64,000 bases of DNA. Source: Gaertneriomyces semiglobifer. Its lineage: Eukaryota > Chytridiomycota > Chytridiomycetes > Spizellomycetales > Spizellomycetaceae. Position 1 is the first letter of the stretch; every line of letters starts with the position of its first letter. Location: positions 310,001 to 374,000 of the forward strand of contig JAHLKF010000004.1 of the NCBI GenBank assembly GCA_025558075.1. The letters are read 5' to 3'. A program made the position numbers and the translations under genes. Below are positions 9,557 through 21,038 of the stretch, one piece after another. Under the pieces are notes generated by a model. It had not been told where the DNA came from. It saw nothing but the letters and a program-made list of their open reading frames with translations, and searched no databases.

Positions 9557-10837
9557 ATGATGAACGAGGTTCACATGGACAACCTGGCAAACCAGTCCCA
9601 CCGGCGGTGGAATCCTTTAACGAGTTCCTGGGTGCTGTGCTCACCTCATCGCGCAAAGAGGCCGTGGTTAGGTAATGTTTGCGACCTTGAAAGCTACCGT
9701 CAATAATTCTTCAAGTTCACCGTTTTCGTAAGTTCAGGCCAACAAGAAAATATTCCCAAGGCGGTGAAAAAGCAACACGATGCGACATGTTTTCTGTGGT
9801 GATTATCTCTTTTCAGATCTCTTTTTCAAACGTTAGTGACACTCACGACCATGTAGTCCTTCGAACATGCGGTCAGACGGCCAAAGTCGCAATCCGGCGT
9901 ATGCCTCCACCTTTGTGTTTCCCAATGACTTTCCGGCCGTTCAAGGGGAGGCGACATCAGAAGAGAACTCGGCAACTGAAAGACGGTCGCCGTCCATTAG
10001 TGAGTTGTTCCAAGCCGAGTCAGTACGAGGACAGTGCCATGTCGTCTGCTTCTCACCGAGACACGATCTTACCATGGCTGAGATGACCATTGATGAGATT
10101 GTTCTGGTCATTGACACATGGGTAGATGAGTACATGCGGCTAGGGACGTTAGATTACATCGACTACGTGCAGATTTTCGAGAACAAAGGGGAAGCCATGG
10201 GCTGCTCTAACCCACACCCACACGGTCAAATCTGGGGCACATCTAACATTCCAGAAGAGCCATCAAAAGAGCTGCGCTCGATGCGAGCATATCGCCAAAG
10301 TCATGGGACGTGTTTGCTTTGCGACTATGCTGCCGCGGAGGTGTCTAACGCCATACGTGTCGTACACGCAAATCCTTCCTTTCTTTGTATCGTGCCCTTC
10401 TGGGCCGTCTGGCCATATGAGATCATGATTGTTTCCAAAAGGCATATAACCGCGTTGCCAGAACTATCCGGCAATGAACGCCGAGATCTTGCGGACGCGC
10501 TAAGGAACGTTACATGTCGGTACGACAACTTATTTAAGACCTCGTTTCCCTACAGTATGGGGATACATCAAGCACCGACGGATGGCGGTCAGACTGCTGG
10601 TGAACTTCACCTTCATCTCCATTTTTACCCGCCGCTTTTGAGAAGCGCCACCGTCAAAAAATTCCTTGTGGGGTATGTATTGCGGTTATATTGTTCCGCT
10701 TGTTTTTAAATTAACGTCCGAAAAGATTTGAGATGCTGGCAGAACCGCAGCGGGATATCACCGCGGAAGAAGCAGCAGAGCGCCTGCGCCAGTGCTCTGA
10801 AGTACACTATCTATCTGGGCATGAGCGAAACGGGTAG
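9557..10837 (+). CDS. GAL7: galactose-1-phosphate uridylyltransferase
   Basis: Leloir-pathway enzyme swapping UMP between UDP-glucose and galactose-1-phosphate; 367 aa (yeast Gal7 is 366). Exons: 9557-9671, 9738-9798, 9857-10672, 10726-10837. [27 protein letters not shown] crosses the first junction. CFLC (about residues 56-59) is the zinc Cxx[11 protein letters not shown] holds the active-site HPH, about 179-181, with the nucleophilic His. [11 protein letters not shown] and [11 protein letters not shown] belong to the C-terminal HIT half, and the last exon gives [17 protein letters not shown]. All catalytic features are present. No GAL10 or GAL1 homologue lies in the window. Convergent with LARP7, 63 bp between stops. 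Confidence 0.95.
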
Positions 10838-10900
10838 TTATCGTCTAGGCTAAGACTACTTCGAAAACTCAAACGCTATGATGATTGTACTCTCGTGAGC

Positions 10901-12758
10901 CTACGAGAGCTTACGCCTTTTCGGTTCAACCTGCTTTTCTGAATCAGCGAGGTCCACCCCGCGTTTGTTCTGTGTGGCTGTCGGTGACTCTGCTTCTTCA
11001 TCGGTATCACTCTCTGAACCGAACTTGATGTGCTTGCCATGAGGTGCAGGTGCAGCAGCAAGCGTTACACCAATTGTACTCTCTTCTTGTGGATTCACAT
11101 CGGAACTGCTCTGATGCCGGGTACGGGTCGCCTCACTCCGCAGCCCTGCCTTCAGCAGCTGCTGCGCGAAGATTCTTTCCCAGTACGCTTCTTCATCTTC
11201 GGCGGTGAGCACCTGTACCGATATGCTCGGCAGTGCCTCCTCTGCGGCACTGTCATCGGCTTCCGCTGATTCTGCATCAGACGGTTTGTCGTTGAGACCT
11301 TCAGCCCAAGCTGACGATTCATGATCTTCAGCTTCGAGCCGTTCCTCCACCAAATTGTCATTATGCATAGTCGTCGATTTGTTCGGTCTCGATTTTCTGT
11401 GTAACAAAGTACCTATATCCTTTTTATGGTTCTGGACAATGTACTCTCGAGTGAAATATGTCGCAGCTAGCTTTGCGCCGTGCGGCGTTTTAAAACGGGC
11501 ATAACCCTGTAACAGTGAATTAGAGATTATCATCTCACAGCTGCTCACAGCTGTTTCTGAAGGCATACCGTTGTTGACCCCGGGGAGTGATCCACAAAGG
11601 TGACTGGGGCAACCATAGAGAACAATTTCTGAAAACCGTGAGAATAAGGGACTACCATGATGCTTCGGTTCAATGCTGTTCACACCTTCAGCGTCTTCGC
11701 GTCTGTGGCGCGATGAACGTGGGAAAATTTCACCACAACTTTACTTTGGAACTCTGCTTTGTTGTGTCCGCACCTCGCCGCTAATGCCTGTTTGAGTTGC
11801 CGTTGCCGTTCCTGGTGGAGCAATACATACTCGTTGGTAAGGACATCCCATTGAGTCCTGCATTCCACCATGTTAGTCACCTTAAGAACTCGTTATGCTA
11901 CCGCCTTAAGGCTGTTTCTTACTTCAGTATTGCCCTCCACATGGGTTTCTTCCGCATGTTCTCTTTTGCATGGGCTAACGACTCCCTAACAAATGCCTGG
12001 ATATCCATATTCTTCGTCACAGGCTGGTAGGAGGTTGACAGTCGCTCGATCGCATGTTGTGCGCTGTCTTCGTCATGGTATACCGCAAACACGAATTGAG
12101 GTCGTTCCGTCGGCGGATTAAACTCGGGTACTATTATGTCGTGTGGGGAGCCAATGACCTCCAGTTCATCTCGAAGTGCCTTTACTCCAGATCCTGATGG
12201 CAGTTCCTTCAGAACAGGAAGTGTCATTTCTACTGTCATTTAGCAGCACGAGATATTGAAAGACGTACAATGTACACGGTCCGGGCATTCTGCTTTGCAA
12301 AATCGGGCAATGGAAGCGTTCGCCGTACTGATTTACCATCTTCGCTGATCTGCAACAGGATTTTAGAATTGTCCCGCATCATACTTCCACAAAACCTTAC
12401 TTCTAATACTTGCGGCGCATGACACCGGACTGCTTTCGCGACAACCGCCTCATCGTCCGTGGGAAGTTTTCCCGGCTGCATGAAAACGTCCAGCGAAATC
12501 CCTGCCAAAGGGAACTTGGAGTTAGCATTTCCATGCCGGAAGATACGCTGTATGATAAGCCAGCTTACATCCTTCCGGGTCCGATGAGATCTTGCTGGAT
12601 ACAGGTATATCGTAAAACAAAACTTCATCCGACAGATAATATTTCAGTTTATTGGCCAGTTCCGTTTCTTCTTGGGCAAATGCTGGTAACATCTCCGTCC
12701 CCACAAATCCGTCTCTTTCTCTCGCTCTCCCGTTCGAGGTAATTTCCGGTGGTGTCAT
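10901..12758 (-). CDS. LARP7: La-related protein 7 (LARP7/Pof8-like)
   Basis: RNA-binding protein of the LARP7 class, which binds 3' ends of 7SK, U6 or telomerase RNA; 514 aa. Exons on the minus strand: 12758-12569, 12501-12269, 12206-11923, 11857-11686, 11628-11569, 11506-10901. La motif about residues 30-130: ELANKLKYYLSDEVLFYD, DGWISLDVF-like GWISLDVF, KSVRRTLPLPDF. RRM1 about 137-235 begins TVYIELPSGSG. Next is a W..L..EY helix, then an xRRM-like domain (KVVVKFSHVHRATDAKTLK, VTFVDHSPGSTTGYARF). An acidic tail ends in a nuclear-signal-like PKRRKL. Six exons join in phase. In fission yeast Pof8 is a telomerase subunit, in animals LARP7 serves 7SK and U6; which role applies here cannot be told. 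Confidence 0.82.
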
Positions 12759-12896
12759 TATGTGAACGATCTTTCGTAGTTATCTTTAGCCTAGACCCCG
12801 CACGCGCGCAACAAACGCCGACGTTCTTCCTCATGAACCCCCCAAACCACGCCAGGCAACTCCATTCGTCCTGGCCTTTTGAGAAGATAGTGCACC

Positions 12897-14834
12897 ATGA
12901 TTCGCAAATGTCTTACGATTGGAACTTATAGCTATCAGGATAGGACCTACCACTTTTGTCTATACGACACTTCGACAATTCCGTGCCTGTATCGGCTACG
13001 CGATGTGGATGTGCTGTTCTTCCAGAACTCCCCCGGATACGTGCTCGATTCGGCAAAAGTACGCGCAGAGTACCTGAAATCTCCTCAGCATCGGGAAGAG
13101 GATGAGGAGGGCGATGTGTACTTGTCCGCTACAGCTCTTGGCGACACGGCAAAGCGGCTGGGAAACTATCTCTTGTCTGAATTCTGTACCCTTCCAATTA
13201 AAAGCATAGCTAGCGGACTCGGTAACGAATTGCTGAAATCCCTAAAAACGTTGAGTTGGGAATACCCATTTGACGACGCAAACATGAGCAAGGTCGAACC
13301 GATGGATGTTTCACCACGCGATGACCAAGAGAGTCCTTCTCGCGTTCTCCATCGGTCGCCAGAACCATTGGGAGGCGATTCCGGGAGGCGGCTACGAGAC
13401 CATTCCAAAAAGTCCAGCATTGACATGCTAATTGACGGTAACAGTGGACCGGATTCTGAAAGGACAGGTGATGGGTAAGTCCTTGGGTCGACACTGGCAT
13501 AGCTCCGTGGTAGCATGTGCTCAGTATGAACTGTTTGCAGATATGCTGACGGTTCGCCGTTAAAGAGAAATCGCGTGGAGCCAGAATCTGCTCTGGTGGC
13601 TGATCAGCAAGGTGGTTCTTCTGGCCAAGGAAGCCCGACGGATGAGCAGCCCGCCCGGCCAAAACAACGGAAGCGCCTTTCGATAAACACATCTGTGGGT
13701 CCTAACCATCCAGGACGAGCTTCAGCTCCTGTTGGAGGGACAGGACCAACCTCTGCGAGTGTCAATGCGGACGTAATGGAGCAAATGCGGAATACTTTAA
13801 AACTTAAACAGCAACAGCAAGCAATTATTGAAGCAAGGCAAAGTGCGCAAATAATGAACCGAGGACCGATGTCAGCCGAACCGAGAGGGCTTGGAGGCCG
13901 TGGTGCACAAAGTGCATCCCTTGATCCTCCTCATCTGCCTCTGCACCCTTTCAGAAACCGTGGCGGGTCGCCATCTGGCGTCCATTCTTCTCCACGACAG
14001 GGTTCCACCCGCTCGTCGGGCAAAGGTAGCGCGCGAGTTCCCGAAAGTTCGCGCTTTAGTCACCTATCGAGCACGAGCGGTCAGCCGGTTGCATCGCCAA
14101 TAACACAGTTTCCCTCAAGAGAGTTGCCGCTCCCGCCACATCTGCAGACGGAGCGCTACTCCACGCATGCCGCTGGCGGAGAACACGATGGTCCGCGATC
14201 CCCTCATCCAGCGCTTACTTCTTTGCATTCCTCCAAACAAAATTTACCTCCACCGTCGCCAGCTACTGCTTACCCTATGCATCATGTTGCGCCGAACGTG
14301 CCACTCTCGCGGAGCGCATTTCTATCGTTTGCGGAGCACTTTTACGATATTCATGAAGAATCCACGCGCTTGGTTGCCACATTGCGCGATCAAATCAGGC
14401 GATCAACTGCCATGCTTCAAACCCTTCAGGCCAGTGGACAGATGATTGAAGGGCTGGTCAGAAGCCACTTTAGAGAGATGCAAGTTGGATATGGGGAGCG
14501 GTTTGGAGCAGCTCTGACTGATTTGAATCGGCGTCTTTCTACTCTGGAAGAACGTTCAGGTATTAGCAGTGAAGCTGGAACCAATGCAGGGGTGAACTGG
14601 GGCTTCAGAGGTGCACCACCGTCAGCGACCCCTGGAGGCGCGGCAGCCGCTGGTTTTCCAATAAGGGATCGGGACGGTCAGGATGCTGGAGACAGTAGAT
14701 CGGTCAATGGAGATCGGTTGGCTCAAGACACGATCAAGGTGCTACTGGAGAGAGTGGAACGCTTGGAAAGTGCGGCAAAACCAAGCCAAAAAAATCGTGC
14801 ATCATCTTCAGAAGGCGAAGGCGAGGAGGAATAA
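12897..14834 (+). CDS. unknown protein with C-terminal coiled coil
   Basis: 623-residue protein from exons 12897-13474 and 13541-14834 (66-nt intron, gtaagt/gtttgcag). Residues 1-100 look folded (HFCLYDTSTIPCLYRLRDVDVLFFQN, then KVRAEYLKSP and AKRLGNYLLSEF). The middle 330 residues are Ser/Pro/Gly/Gln-rich and probably disordered, with a basic RPKQRKRLS patch resembling a nuclear signal. Residues about 470-560 form a conserved-looking helical block (AFLSFAEHFYDIHEESTRL, LRDQIRRSTAMLQTLQ, LNRRLSTLEER), likely a coiled coil. The end is Ser/Glu-rich. I do not recognise the family; a chromatin or transcription factor is only a guess from composition. An upstream exon is possible. It meets NUP188 tail to tail with 66 bp between stops. 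Confidence 0.7.
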
Positions 14835-14900
14835 TGAGATGAAACTGAATGCTTGCAGTATATCGAATATTATAACAATTATGCTCATGTATACAACTGC

Positions 14901-17900
14901 CTACCGAAACAGCTGGCTCGTCCAGTCGCGCCGCCTGCCCATTGGAAACTCACGCACGCGAAATTCGTTCAGAGCTTTGATATACTGGACGGTTTTCTCC
15001 AAATCCTCTTTTTTCCATGTCTTGATAATCACTCCATTGTCCACTCTATCTTGAGCATTGCGAAGAAGACTTTCGATATCAGTCAATGTTTCCTCAAGCT
15101 CACCAGTAAGCTCCTTCATGTTATCGTGGTTATCGGTCTCCTGTTTGCATAATGATAGCTGTGAGGCCACCAGAGCAAGAGCCGATTCAGTCAACATCTC
15201 GATATTTGATGCTGGGATCAAAGACGCCGCCTGTTCCAGGGTCATTTGTATCTGCTCGGTCTCACTGGATATCCGAGGTCGTAATAAGCTTGTCGTCCCG
15301 CGCGGTTCTTCAGTTTCTACAGCCTTACGTAGCAAAGAAGTGGTTCGTCGTACCAGCTCGAAAAGAATGCCTACGGTCGCAGCCTGACCTCCCTGCAAAG
15401 CCATTGTTGGCGAGAAAAGGATATTTCCTTGCACCGATGATCCCGATGGAAGCATAATGATTCGGTCGGCTTCGGTGACAAGGCGGAGATGTGTGGCAAT
15501 ATTCCGGGTAATGAGAAGCATATGTTTTGCGATCTCAATGTACACAGCGGGGAGTTTTCCCTCCTGGCTCGGCTTCTCCGAAGGCTGCAAGCTCGGTTGC
15601 CCTCTCGGATGTGGATCTTGGTTGAAATTCTCGTTTTCGAAGCCGTTAATGTCCTCTCTTTCCTTCACAGTTACTGGGAGACACTTGTGAAACCGGTCAT
15701 TGGGATTATCAAAGAGATACGCGAAGTTCGACAAGATGGAAAGCGCGAGTTCTTTGTAAGGCTCGAGTATCGCATAATCCGGTAAAGCGCGCCCGTGCTG
15801 CGGGCGGGCGTACGCAGCCCACGATGCTAACGCGTAAAAGACCTCGGTCAGTCGCCGGATTTCTTTCACACGACCTAAAGTCAATATTGGATTTGCGCGC
15901 ACGTCAAGGGTTTGAACTATTTGGGTCTGATATAGTCGGATAAATCCAGTCATCTCCTTGACAAATTTGACATTTCCGCCCAAGAAATGCAGTAGTCGCG
16001 CAAGTAATGCGAGGATCTGGCACCAATGATGGTGCCATGGGTGTACTTCAGATCCCACGTACGGCGGAATTTTGCCGTGCGATATTGCTGGAGTGATAGA
16101 GTTATTGGTGAAAACCGCAACGATTCCTTCCATAGCTAATCGTTCAGCACCAGCATCCGTTTCACCGATAGCCATAAGCAATACCAGTATGTCATCCAAC
16201 TGGAAGACTTGATCGGCCAGCGGAACTAAAGTTGCCTTTTGGAATGCCTCGAGTAATAGCGTTACGACCTTGTGACGATCCAAAATTGGCAAACTGATCG
16301 ACGAAGGAATCCGCTGCTCCCGGATAATTTCCGTTAAGCAAGCAAGGGAAACACTAATGATCCGGCTCGGGGCTTCGAATGAGGCCGCTGTGACACCACG
16401 CAGCGCAGATCCTACACCTCTAGCTACATCCTGAAGCACTTCTTGTAGCATTTGCTGATCTGTACCGCCGTCGTCCGCTTGATCTTTTGCCGTCGGTAAT
16501 ATGCGTAATGCGACAGTTAACGCAGAGGTCAGCTGCTCGTGGAACGGATATTTGGAGAAATAACCAACAGGTCCGAGACTGTAACGATCAGGAGCCATTG
16601 CCTGCCGAATGCCATCTATCATCGCCGTGGCTTGTTGAAAACTGGCGAGGCTTGCCTTCTCCGTCCGCTTGAGGTCGCCCCATGCTGCCACCAGAAAGAG
16701 AGCAAGTTCACTGACTTCGGTGCGATAAGCAATAGTGATGGGATCTTCACCATTTTCCTTAGCAATCTGCTCGACTAGGCGCTTTGCAAGATTGTATATT
16801 TGATCATTTGATATCTGAAAGCCTGAAGCATTTGCTTTTGACGCCGACCGACTGAATGTGCTGATCATAACCTCAACAAATTTCTTCCATGCTCGGGCCA
16901 GTAGTACGTGCACATCGCTGACGGATCGATTATCATTCAGCGCCGCCATGTAAGCCAACAGATTATCCAAGTCATCCTGCTCCTCGTCTCCATTTTCTGC
17001 GTAGGCGCACAATTTCAACCGAACCAGGTCGAGGTTATAAATGTAGCAACTGGAGTACTGATGATCAGCATCAAAATCATCTGACCAAGGTAGATAACGG
17101 TACGATTTAAGATCAAACGGCACCATCAGTTGAGAGGCAATCGCAGCAACCTCCTCGGAGAGTTGAGAATCGTAGGGAAGGGATGAATCATCCGTAAAAA
17201 GCGCGAGCTCACCAGCATCGTTGTTCAAGGTGAAGACTTTTTTGACAACAGAGAGAACAGTGGGGTCCGGCTTGTTGCCTCGCATGAAGTATACCTCAAA
17301 CGCCAAAATGCGCAGGGCGTACACACGACATTGTTTGCTATAGCAATACCGTTGTACAATAGCTTGGAATGGGGTCAGCTCGCCCACTTCGGGGCTTACC
17401 CCTTCCACCTGGACAATTGGCTTCTCCGGAGTATCCCCAAACAGGCCTTCTAAGCCCCGCCAAAAGTCAGGCTGCCCGCGTATCTTTTCCAGTATAACTT
17501 TATATTGTGGGGCATTCTGCCAAACAATATCCAACATCCTCATGGCTGCAGGAAGTGTTGTAGGCATCGTTTCGAGTGTGTGTTGCCAGTTTTTGACTAG
17601 ATTGACGGCAGGTACTAGCACCGACAATGTCGGCAGGGGCTCGTTATCTTGCAAAGGCCGAGCCACGGAATCTAGACCTCGGAGAGCAGCTGGGACAGGT
17701 CGGCTAACTTCTCCTGACAGTAATATCGTTGCAAGGCCGGGTTGAGTAGCAACAATTACTGCCACAAGATCAAAAAGGGCCGTTTGAAGCCTTTCATTGC
17801 TGATTGGTGATATTCTGTTAGCTTTCAAAAGTCTAATGATGGAGCGGAGGAAATGGTCGACATCCGGTCCGAAATATCCGGCGAAAGAAGGGGGTCGAGG

Positions 17901-20900
17901 TTGCCACGCAGCGGCAATATCACAAAGTAATGTTATTACTTCTGCGGCAAGCTGCGGTAGTGGGCGATAATTCTCGTAAGAGATGTAACGGCCCAGAACT
18001 TGAACCACCTCTGTGTCGCGAAGGTTGCCTCCACTTTGTAGCGGTACAGTTCGGTCCAAAATAAGGCGTTCAAGTAACGACACTGTGCTTTGTCCCTTTT
18101 TCCGCTTCTTCAGCAAGTATTTCATAAGCTTAAGTGCTTCTTCAATGCATTCCTCCACTATATTGGCCGTTTTCGGTCTCATGTTGCGATAAAACTTTGC
18201 TGGAACGTCATTTCCAATGGCAGCAATGTCAAGCAATGGGGTAATCTGGTAAGCGCCGCCGTCCAGCAGGAAGCTGCGAGTGAGGCATTCCTGCACAATC
18301 GCAAACGCACTTCGTTCTCTAACCGGTTTGTCCTCGGAATATGCCCAAGTGGAGTCCCACATAATGCTGTTGAACATGCTCAAGATCCTGAGTCCTATCT
18401 GATACTTATCACGGATACGCCGGTACCTCCACATAGCGTACTTTGGGAAGATTTCGCTATGGACGTAAAATACTGCGGAATACAGCACTTCAGCTTTTAA
18501 GGCAAGAAGCTCCCGTAGTTCCGTCATCGCGCGTACCGCGTGCACTCTCTCGTGCTCGTCCTCATCCATCATAGCGGCAGCGTCACGAGATTTGTCCCAA
18601 TCCTTCTGCGTTGTAACAAATGCAACTTCCATTTCTGAGGTCACACCTGAAGGTTTAAAAGAGAGCTCTCGCAAAATTTGAGCTTCTTTTATTAAAGCGA
18701 GGACGAAATCCAAGAACGCAATTGTCGTTGGATATTGCCCAACAGCGCTTTCTGCAGGTAGTATGACTTCTTCCATGTAGTTGGTAGCTGATGTAACAGA
18801 TGTTGCCGATGATGGTGATCGGCGAGGAAAAAGGGCTTCTGTACGCAAATGCTTCCACACCGCGTCAGGGTAAATTTCCAGAAGAGACGTGAGGCAGCCC
18901 AGGCAGTTTGTCAAAAGATCCATTGGTGGGGGACTGATGGTGCAAGCACGGTTGAGCACTTGGCACATTAACCCGACGAATAGATCTGCGGAATCTTCTC
19001 TCCAGAAAACGTATTCGGAAGCGAAGCTTGCCAAGTGCAGCTCAATAGCTGACATCAGTGCGCTATCCGCCTTTTCCAACAAGGCGTTCCACAACTTCAG
19101 AACCTCGGTCACAACACTTGAAGTGCCAGTTATGCAGTGCTCGTCATCCAGAGGTGCAGCTCCACCGTGGTTGACGAACGAATCGAGCAAGCTGATCATC
19201 AAGTGCCAACCAGAATAACGAATATTATCAAAGACTACAATCGCTGGTTCCTGTTCGACCAGTCGAGCAGTCGCTCCAGCCTCTAGTAAGAACGGCAAGT
19301 CACGGGCGCCCTTCACTACTCCGTTAAGACTGGGGTCCTCCCAACGAAACTCATTCGCCGAGGAGTCAATAAATGGATCCTGGCTATAGTCACCGTTTCG
19401 AAGATAATCCGCAAGGCATGGAATTGTCTGAAGATACTTGAATACATATTCTGCTGTTACTGCATCGTTCGTGAGCGAAGTGAGAAAGGTGATGAGCGGT
19501 TCAAAGTTGACAGGAAAAATACTCTGATAGGAGTCCATCAAAGCGCGATGTTCCAGTATCTCGTAGTCAATCGCCCACCACTCCAGAGACAGCTGGGGTT
19601 CGCCTCTGAAAATCAAACACATGCAGTTCAGAAGAACCTCTTGCTGTGGCAGTGACGCAGGATCTTGAACGTTGTCAAACAACCCCATCAATACACCCTT
19701 GACAACGCTCTTATATCCCGAAGCCACTTTCTCGTCGGTCACTATTGGGCCTCGAAGTATTGAGGCCAAATATGTGATAGAGTCATACTCAATATACGCC
19801 CTCTGTATGAACGAATAGGGTAGACGGGACCACGATGGGCACTGTGGTGGAGTACGGTCAATGTAACTGCAAAGGTTCAAGTAACTATCGTCCTGGCGGG
19901 CCCGCAGTTCGGAAAATACCGATTGCATATGTGTTCCCCATGCCAACATAATCGGTCCGAGAGGATCCCCCTGTTCCGGATGCGTATGCCGCATGGCCGC
20001 GTTTTCAATAGTCTTATATATACTCAAGGTAGCCTGAGGATCTTCCACAAAAGCATCCGCAACAGGTATTTCATCTTCTTCTGCCTGTGAGTCTTCGTCT
20101 TCGCCAGGAAGGGAAGAAGGTGACACAAGAAGCACACATAAAAGCACACATAGATCAACGACTTGACGTGCACTGCGTCTTGCTTCTCCGTCGAAATAAC
20201 TCTCATTCGGCTGGTATTTACCACAATTGAAGTCGCCAATCAATATTTCAACGGTTTCGGCCGAGAAGGCCGGCGTTCGAGGCGTCAGACTGAAGTAAAT
20301 AAGAAATATCGTTTGTAGTAGTAGCTTCTGTTCCTTCACAAGTTGTTTTGCCCATATTATTGCCCAGTCTTTATTCTTTTTGATTTTCGGCGGTATAGTA
20401 CTGTTGATGGACCACCTTAGCTGATCAAGCACATTTCTTCCGGAAATCTCGGCATTTTCGAATAGCCTACTAGCTACTGGGCGTATCACCTCATGATACG
20501 GATGCATATCATCATCTGCTGCGCGGATAATGGCAGACAATGCCAACAGCGTTTCCTCGCGCTCATCTAGGTACTGCTGCTGCACCGCGACAACGAGGTT
20601 CTCATCCTGATAATCAACCTCCGTCGCATTACTCCAATCGATTCGTCGCTTTACGGCCGGTGCCTCCAGGTCATTTTTGATGCAGGACTCAAGAATTTGA
20701 TCGCACTTGAGTTCGTCCAAGTCGAGTAACTCGCTCATTTTTATCACAAACTCTGCCCTTGGCTTTGATCGAATCTTCATTATCTGGTCGCGGGACTCCC
20801 GATGTCGCCCCTTGTACCATAACAAGCCATTCTGCAAGGCATCTTCGTGAAACACCAGATTCTGTGTGAAATCCTCCAACGGAAAGATCAACTCATCAGC

Positions 20901-21038
20901 GTTTTCCACTGCCAGCCATAGCGCCTTCCGCGTCCAACTTCGAGTCGAACCACCTGATGAAGCTCCCGAGTCACCGCCAGTCTCGGCGTTTTCTGGTTGC
21001 CCGCTCCGGGAGCCAACTGGTGGGGTTCCAGAAACCAT
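14901..21038 (-). CDS. NUP188: nucleoporin NUP188
   Basis: Large alpha-solenoid scaffold of the nuclear-pore inner ring; 2045 aa in one uninterrupted frame (human 1749, yeast 1655). N-terminal signs: LWLAVENADELIFPLEDFTQ, NGLLWYKGRHRES, IKMSELLDLDELKCDQILES and QQQYLDEREETLLAL, each placed as in metazoan NUP188. Later come LVKEQKLLLQTIFLIYF and an SH3-like insertion region (EQEPAIVVFDNIRYSGWHLM). The rest is helical repeats ending near DNGVIIKTWKKEDLEKT. NUP205/NUP192 is the related alternative, but the N-terminal pattern and length suit NUP188 better. A Gly/Ser-rich 35-residue head precedes the solenoid. The absence of introns over 6.1 kb contrasts with both neighbours. Confidence 0.85.
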   Translation of the reverse strand: MVSGTPPVGSRSGQPENAETGGDSGASSGGSTRSWTRKALWLAVENADELIFPLEDFTQNLVFHEDALQNGLLWYKGRHRESRDQIMKIRSKPRAEFVIKMSELLDLDELKCDQILESCIKNDLEAPAVKRRIDWSNATEVDYQDENLVVAVQQQYLDEREETLLALSAIIRAADDDMHPYHEVIRPVASRLFENAEISGRNVLDQLRWSINSTIPPKIKKNKDWAIIWAKQLVKEQKLLLQTIFLIYFSLTPRTPAFSAETVEILIGDFNCGKYQPNESYFDGEARRSARQVVDLCVLLCVLLVSPSSLPGEDEDSQAEEDEIPVADAFVEDPQATLSIYKTIENAAMRHTHPEQGDPLGPIMLAWGTHMQSVFSELRARQDDSYLNLCSYIDRTPPQCPSWSRLPYSFIQRAYIEYDSITYLASILRGPIVTDEKVASGYKSVVKGVLMGLFDNVQDPASLPQQEVLLNCMCLIFRGEPQLSLEWWAIDYEILEHRALMDSYQSIFPVNFEPLITFLTSLTNDAVTAEYVFKYLQTIPCLADYLRNGDYSQDPFIDSSANEFRWEDPSLNGVVKGARDLPFLLEAGATARLVEQEPAIVVFDNIRYSGWHLMISLLDSFVNHGGAAPLDDEHCITGTSSVVTEVLKLWNALLEKADSALMSAIELHLASFASEYVFWREDSADLFVGLMCQVLNRACTISPPPMDLLTNCLGCLTSLLEIYPDAVWKHLRTEALFPRRSPSSATSVTSATNYMEEVILPAESAVGQYPTTIAFLDFVLALIKEAQILRELSFKPSGVTSEMEVAFVTTQKDWDKSRDAAAMMDEDEHERVHAVRAMTELRELLALKAEVLYSAVFYVHSEIFPKYAMWRYRRIRDKYQIGLRILSMFNSIMWDSTWAYSEDKPVRERSAFAIVQECLTRSFLLDGGAYQITPLLDIAAIGNDVPAKFYRNMRPKTANIVEECIEEALKLMKYLLKKRKKGQSTVSLLERLILDRTVPLQSGGNLRDTEVVQVLGRYISYENYRPLPQLAAEVITLLCDIAAAWQPRPPSFAGYFGPDVDHFLRSIIRLLKANRISPISNERLQTALFDLVAVIVATQPGLATILLSGEVSRPVPAALRGLDSVARPLQDNEPLPTLSVLVPAVNLVKNWQHTLETMPTTLPAAMRMLDIVWQNAPQYKVILEKIRGQPDFWRGLEGLFGDTPEKPIVQVEGVSPEVGELTPFQAIVQRYCYSKQCRVYALRILAFEVYFMRGNKPDPTVLSVVKKVFTLNNDAGELALFTDDSSLPYDSQLSEEVAAIASQLMVPFDLKSYRYLPWSDDFDADHQYSSCYIYNLDLVRLKLCAYAENGDEEQDDLDNLLAYMAALNDNRSVSDVHVLLARAWKKFVEVMISTFSRSASKANASGFQISNDQIYNLAKRLVEQIAKENGEDPITIAYRTEVSELALFLVAAWGDLKRTEKASLASFQQATAMIDGIRQAMAPDRYSLGPVGYFSKYPFHEQLTSALTVALRILPTAKDQADDGGTDQQMLQEVLQDVARGVGSALRGVTAASFEAPSRIISVSLACLTEIIREQRIPSSISLPILDRHKVVTLLLEAFQKATLVPLADQVFQLDDILVLLMAIGETDAGAERLAMEGIVAVFTNNSITPAISHGKIPPYVGSEVHPWHHHWCQILALLARLLHFLGGNVKFVKEMTGFIRLYQTQIVQTLDVRANPILTLGRVKEIRRLTEVFYALASWAAYARPQHGRALPDYAILEPYKELALSILSNFAYLFDNPNDRFHKCLPVTVKEREDINGFENENFNQDPHPRGQPSLQPSEKPSQEGKLPAVYIEIAKHMLLITRNIATHLRLVTEADRIIMLPSGSSVQGNILFSPTMALQGGQAATVGILFELVRRTTSLLRKAVETEEPRGTTSLLRPRISSETEQIQMTLEQAASLIPASNIEMLTESALALVASQLSLCKQETDNHDNMKELTGELEETLTDIESLLRNAQDRVDNGVIIKTWKKEDLEKTVQYIKALNEFRVREFPMGRRRDWTSQLFR

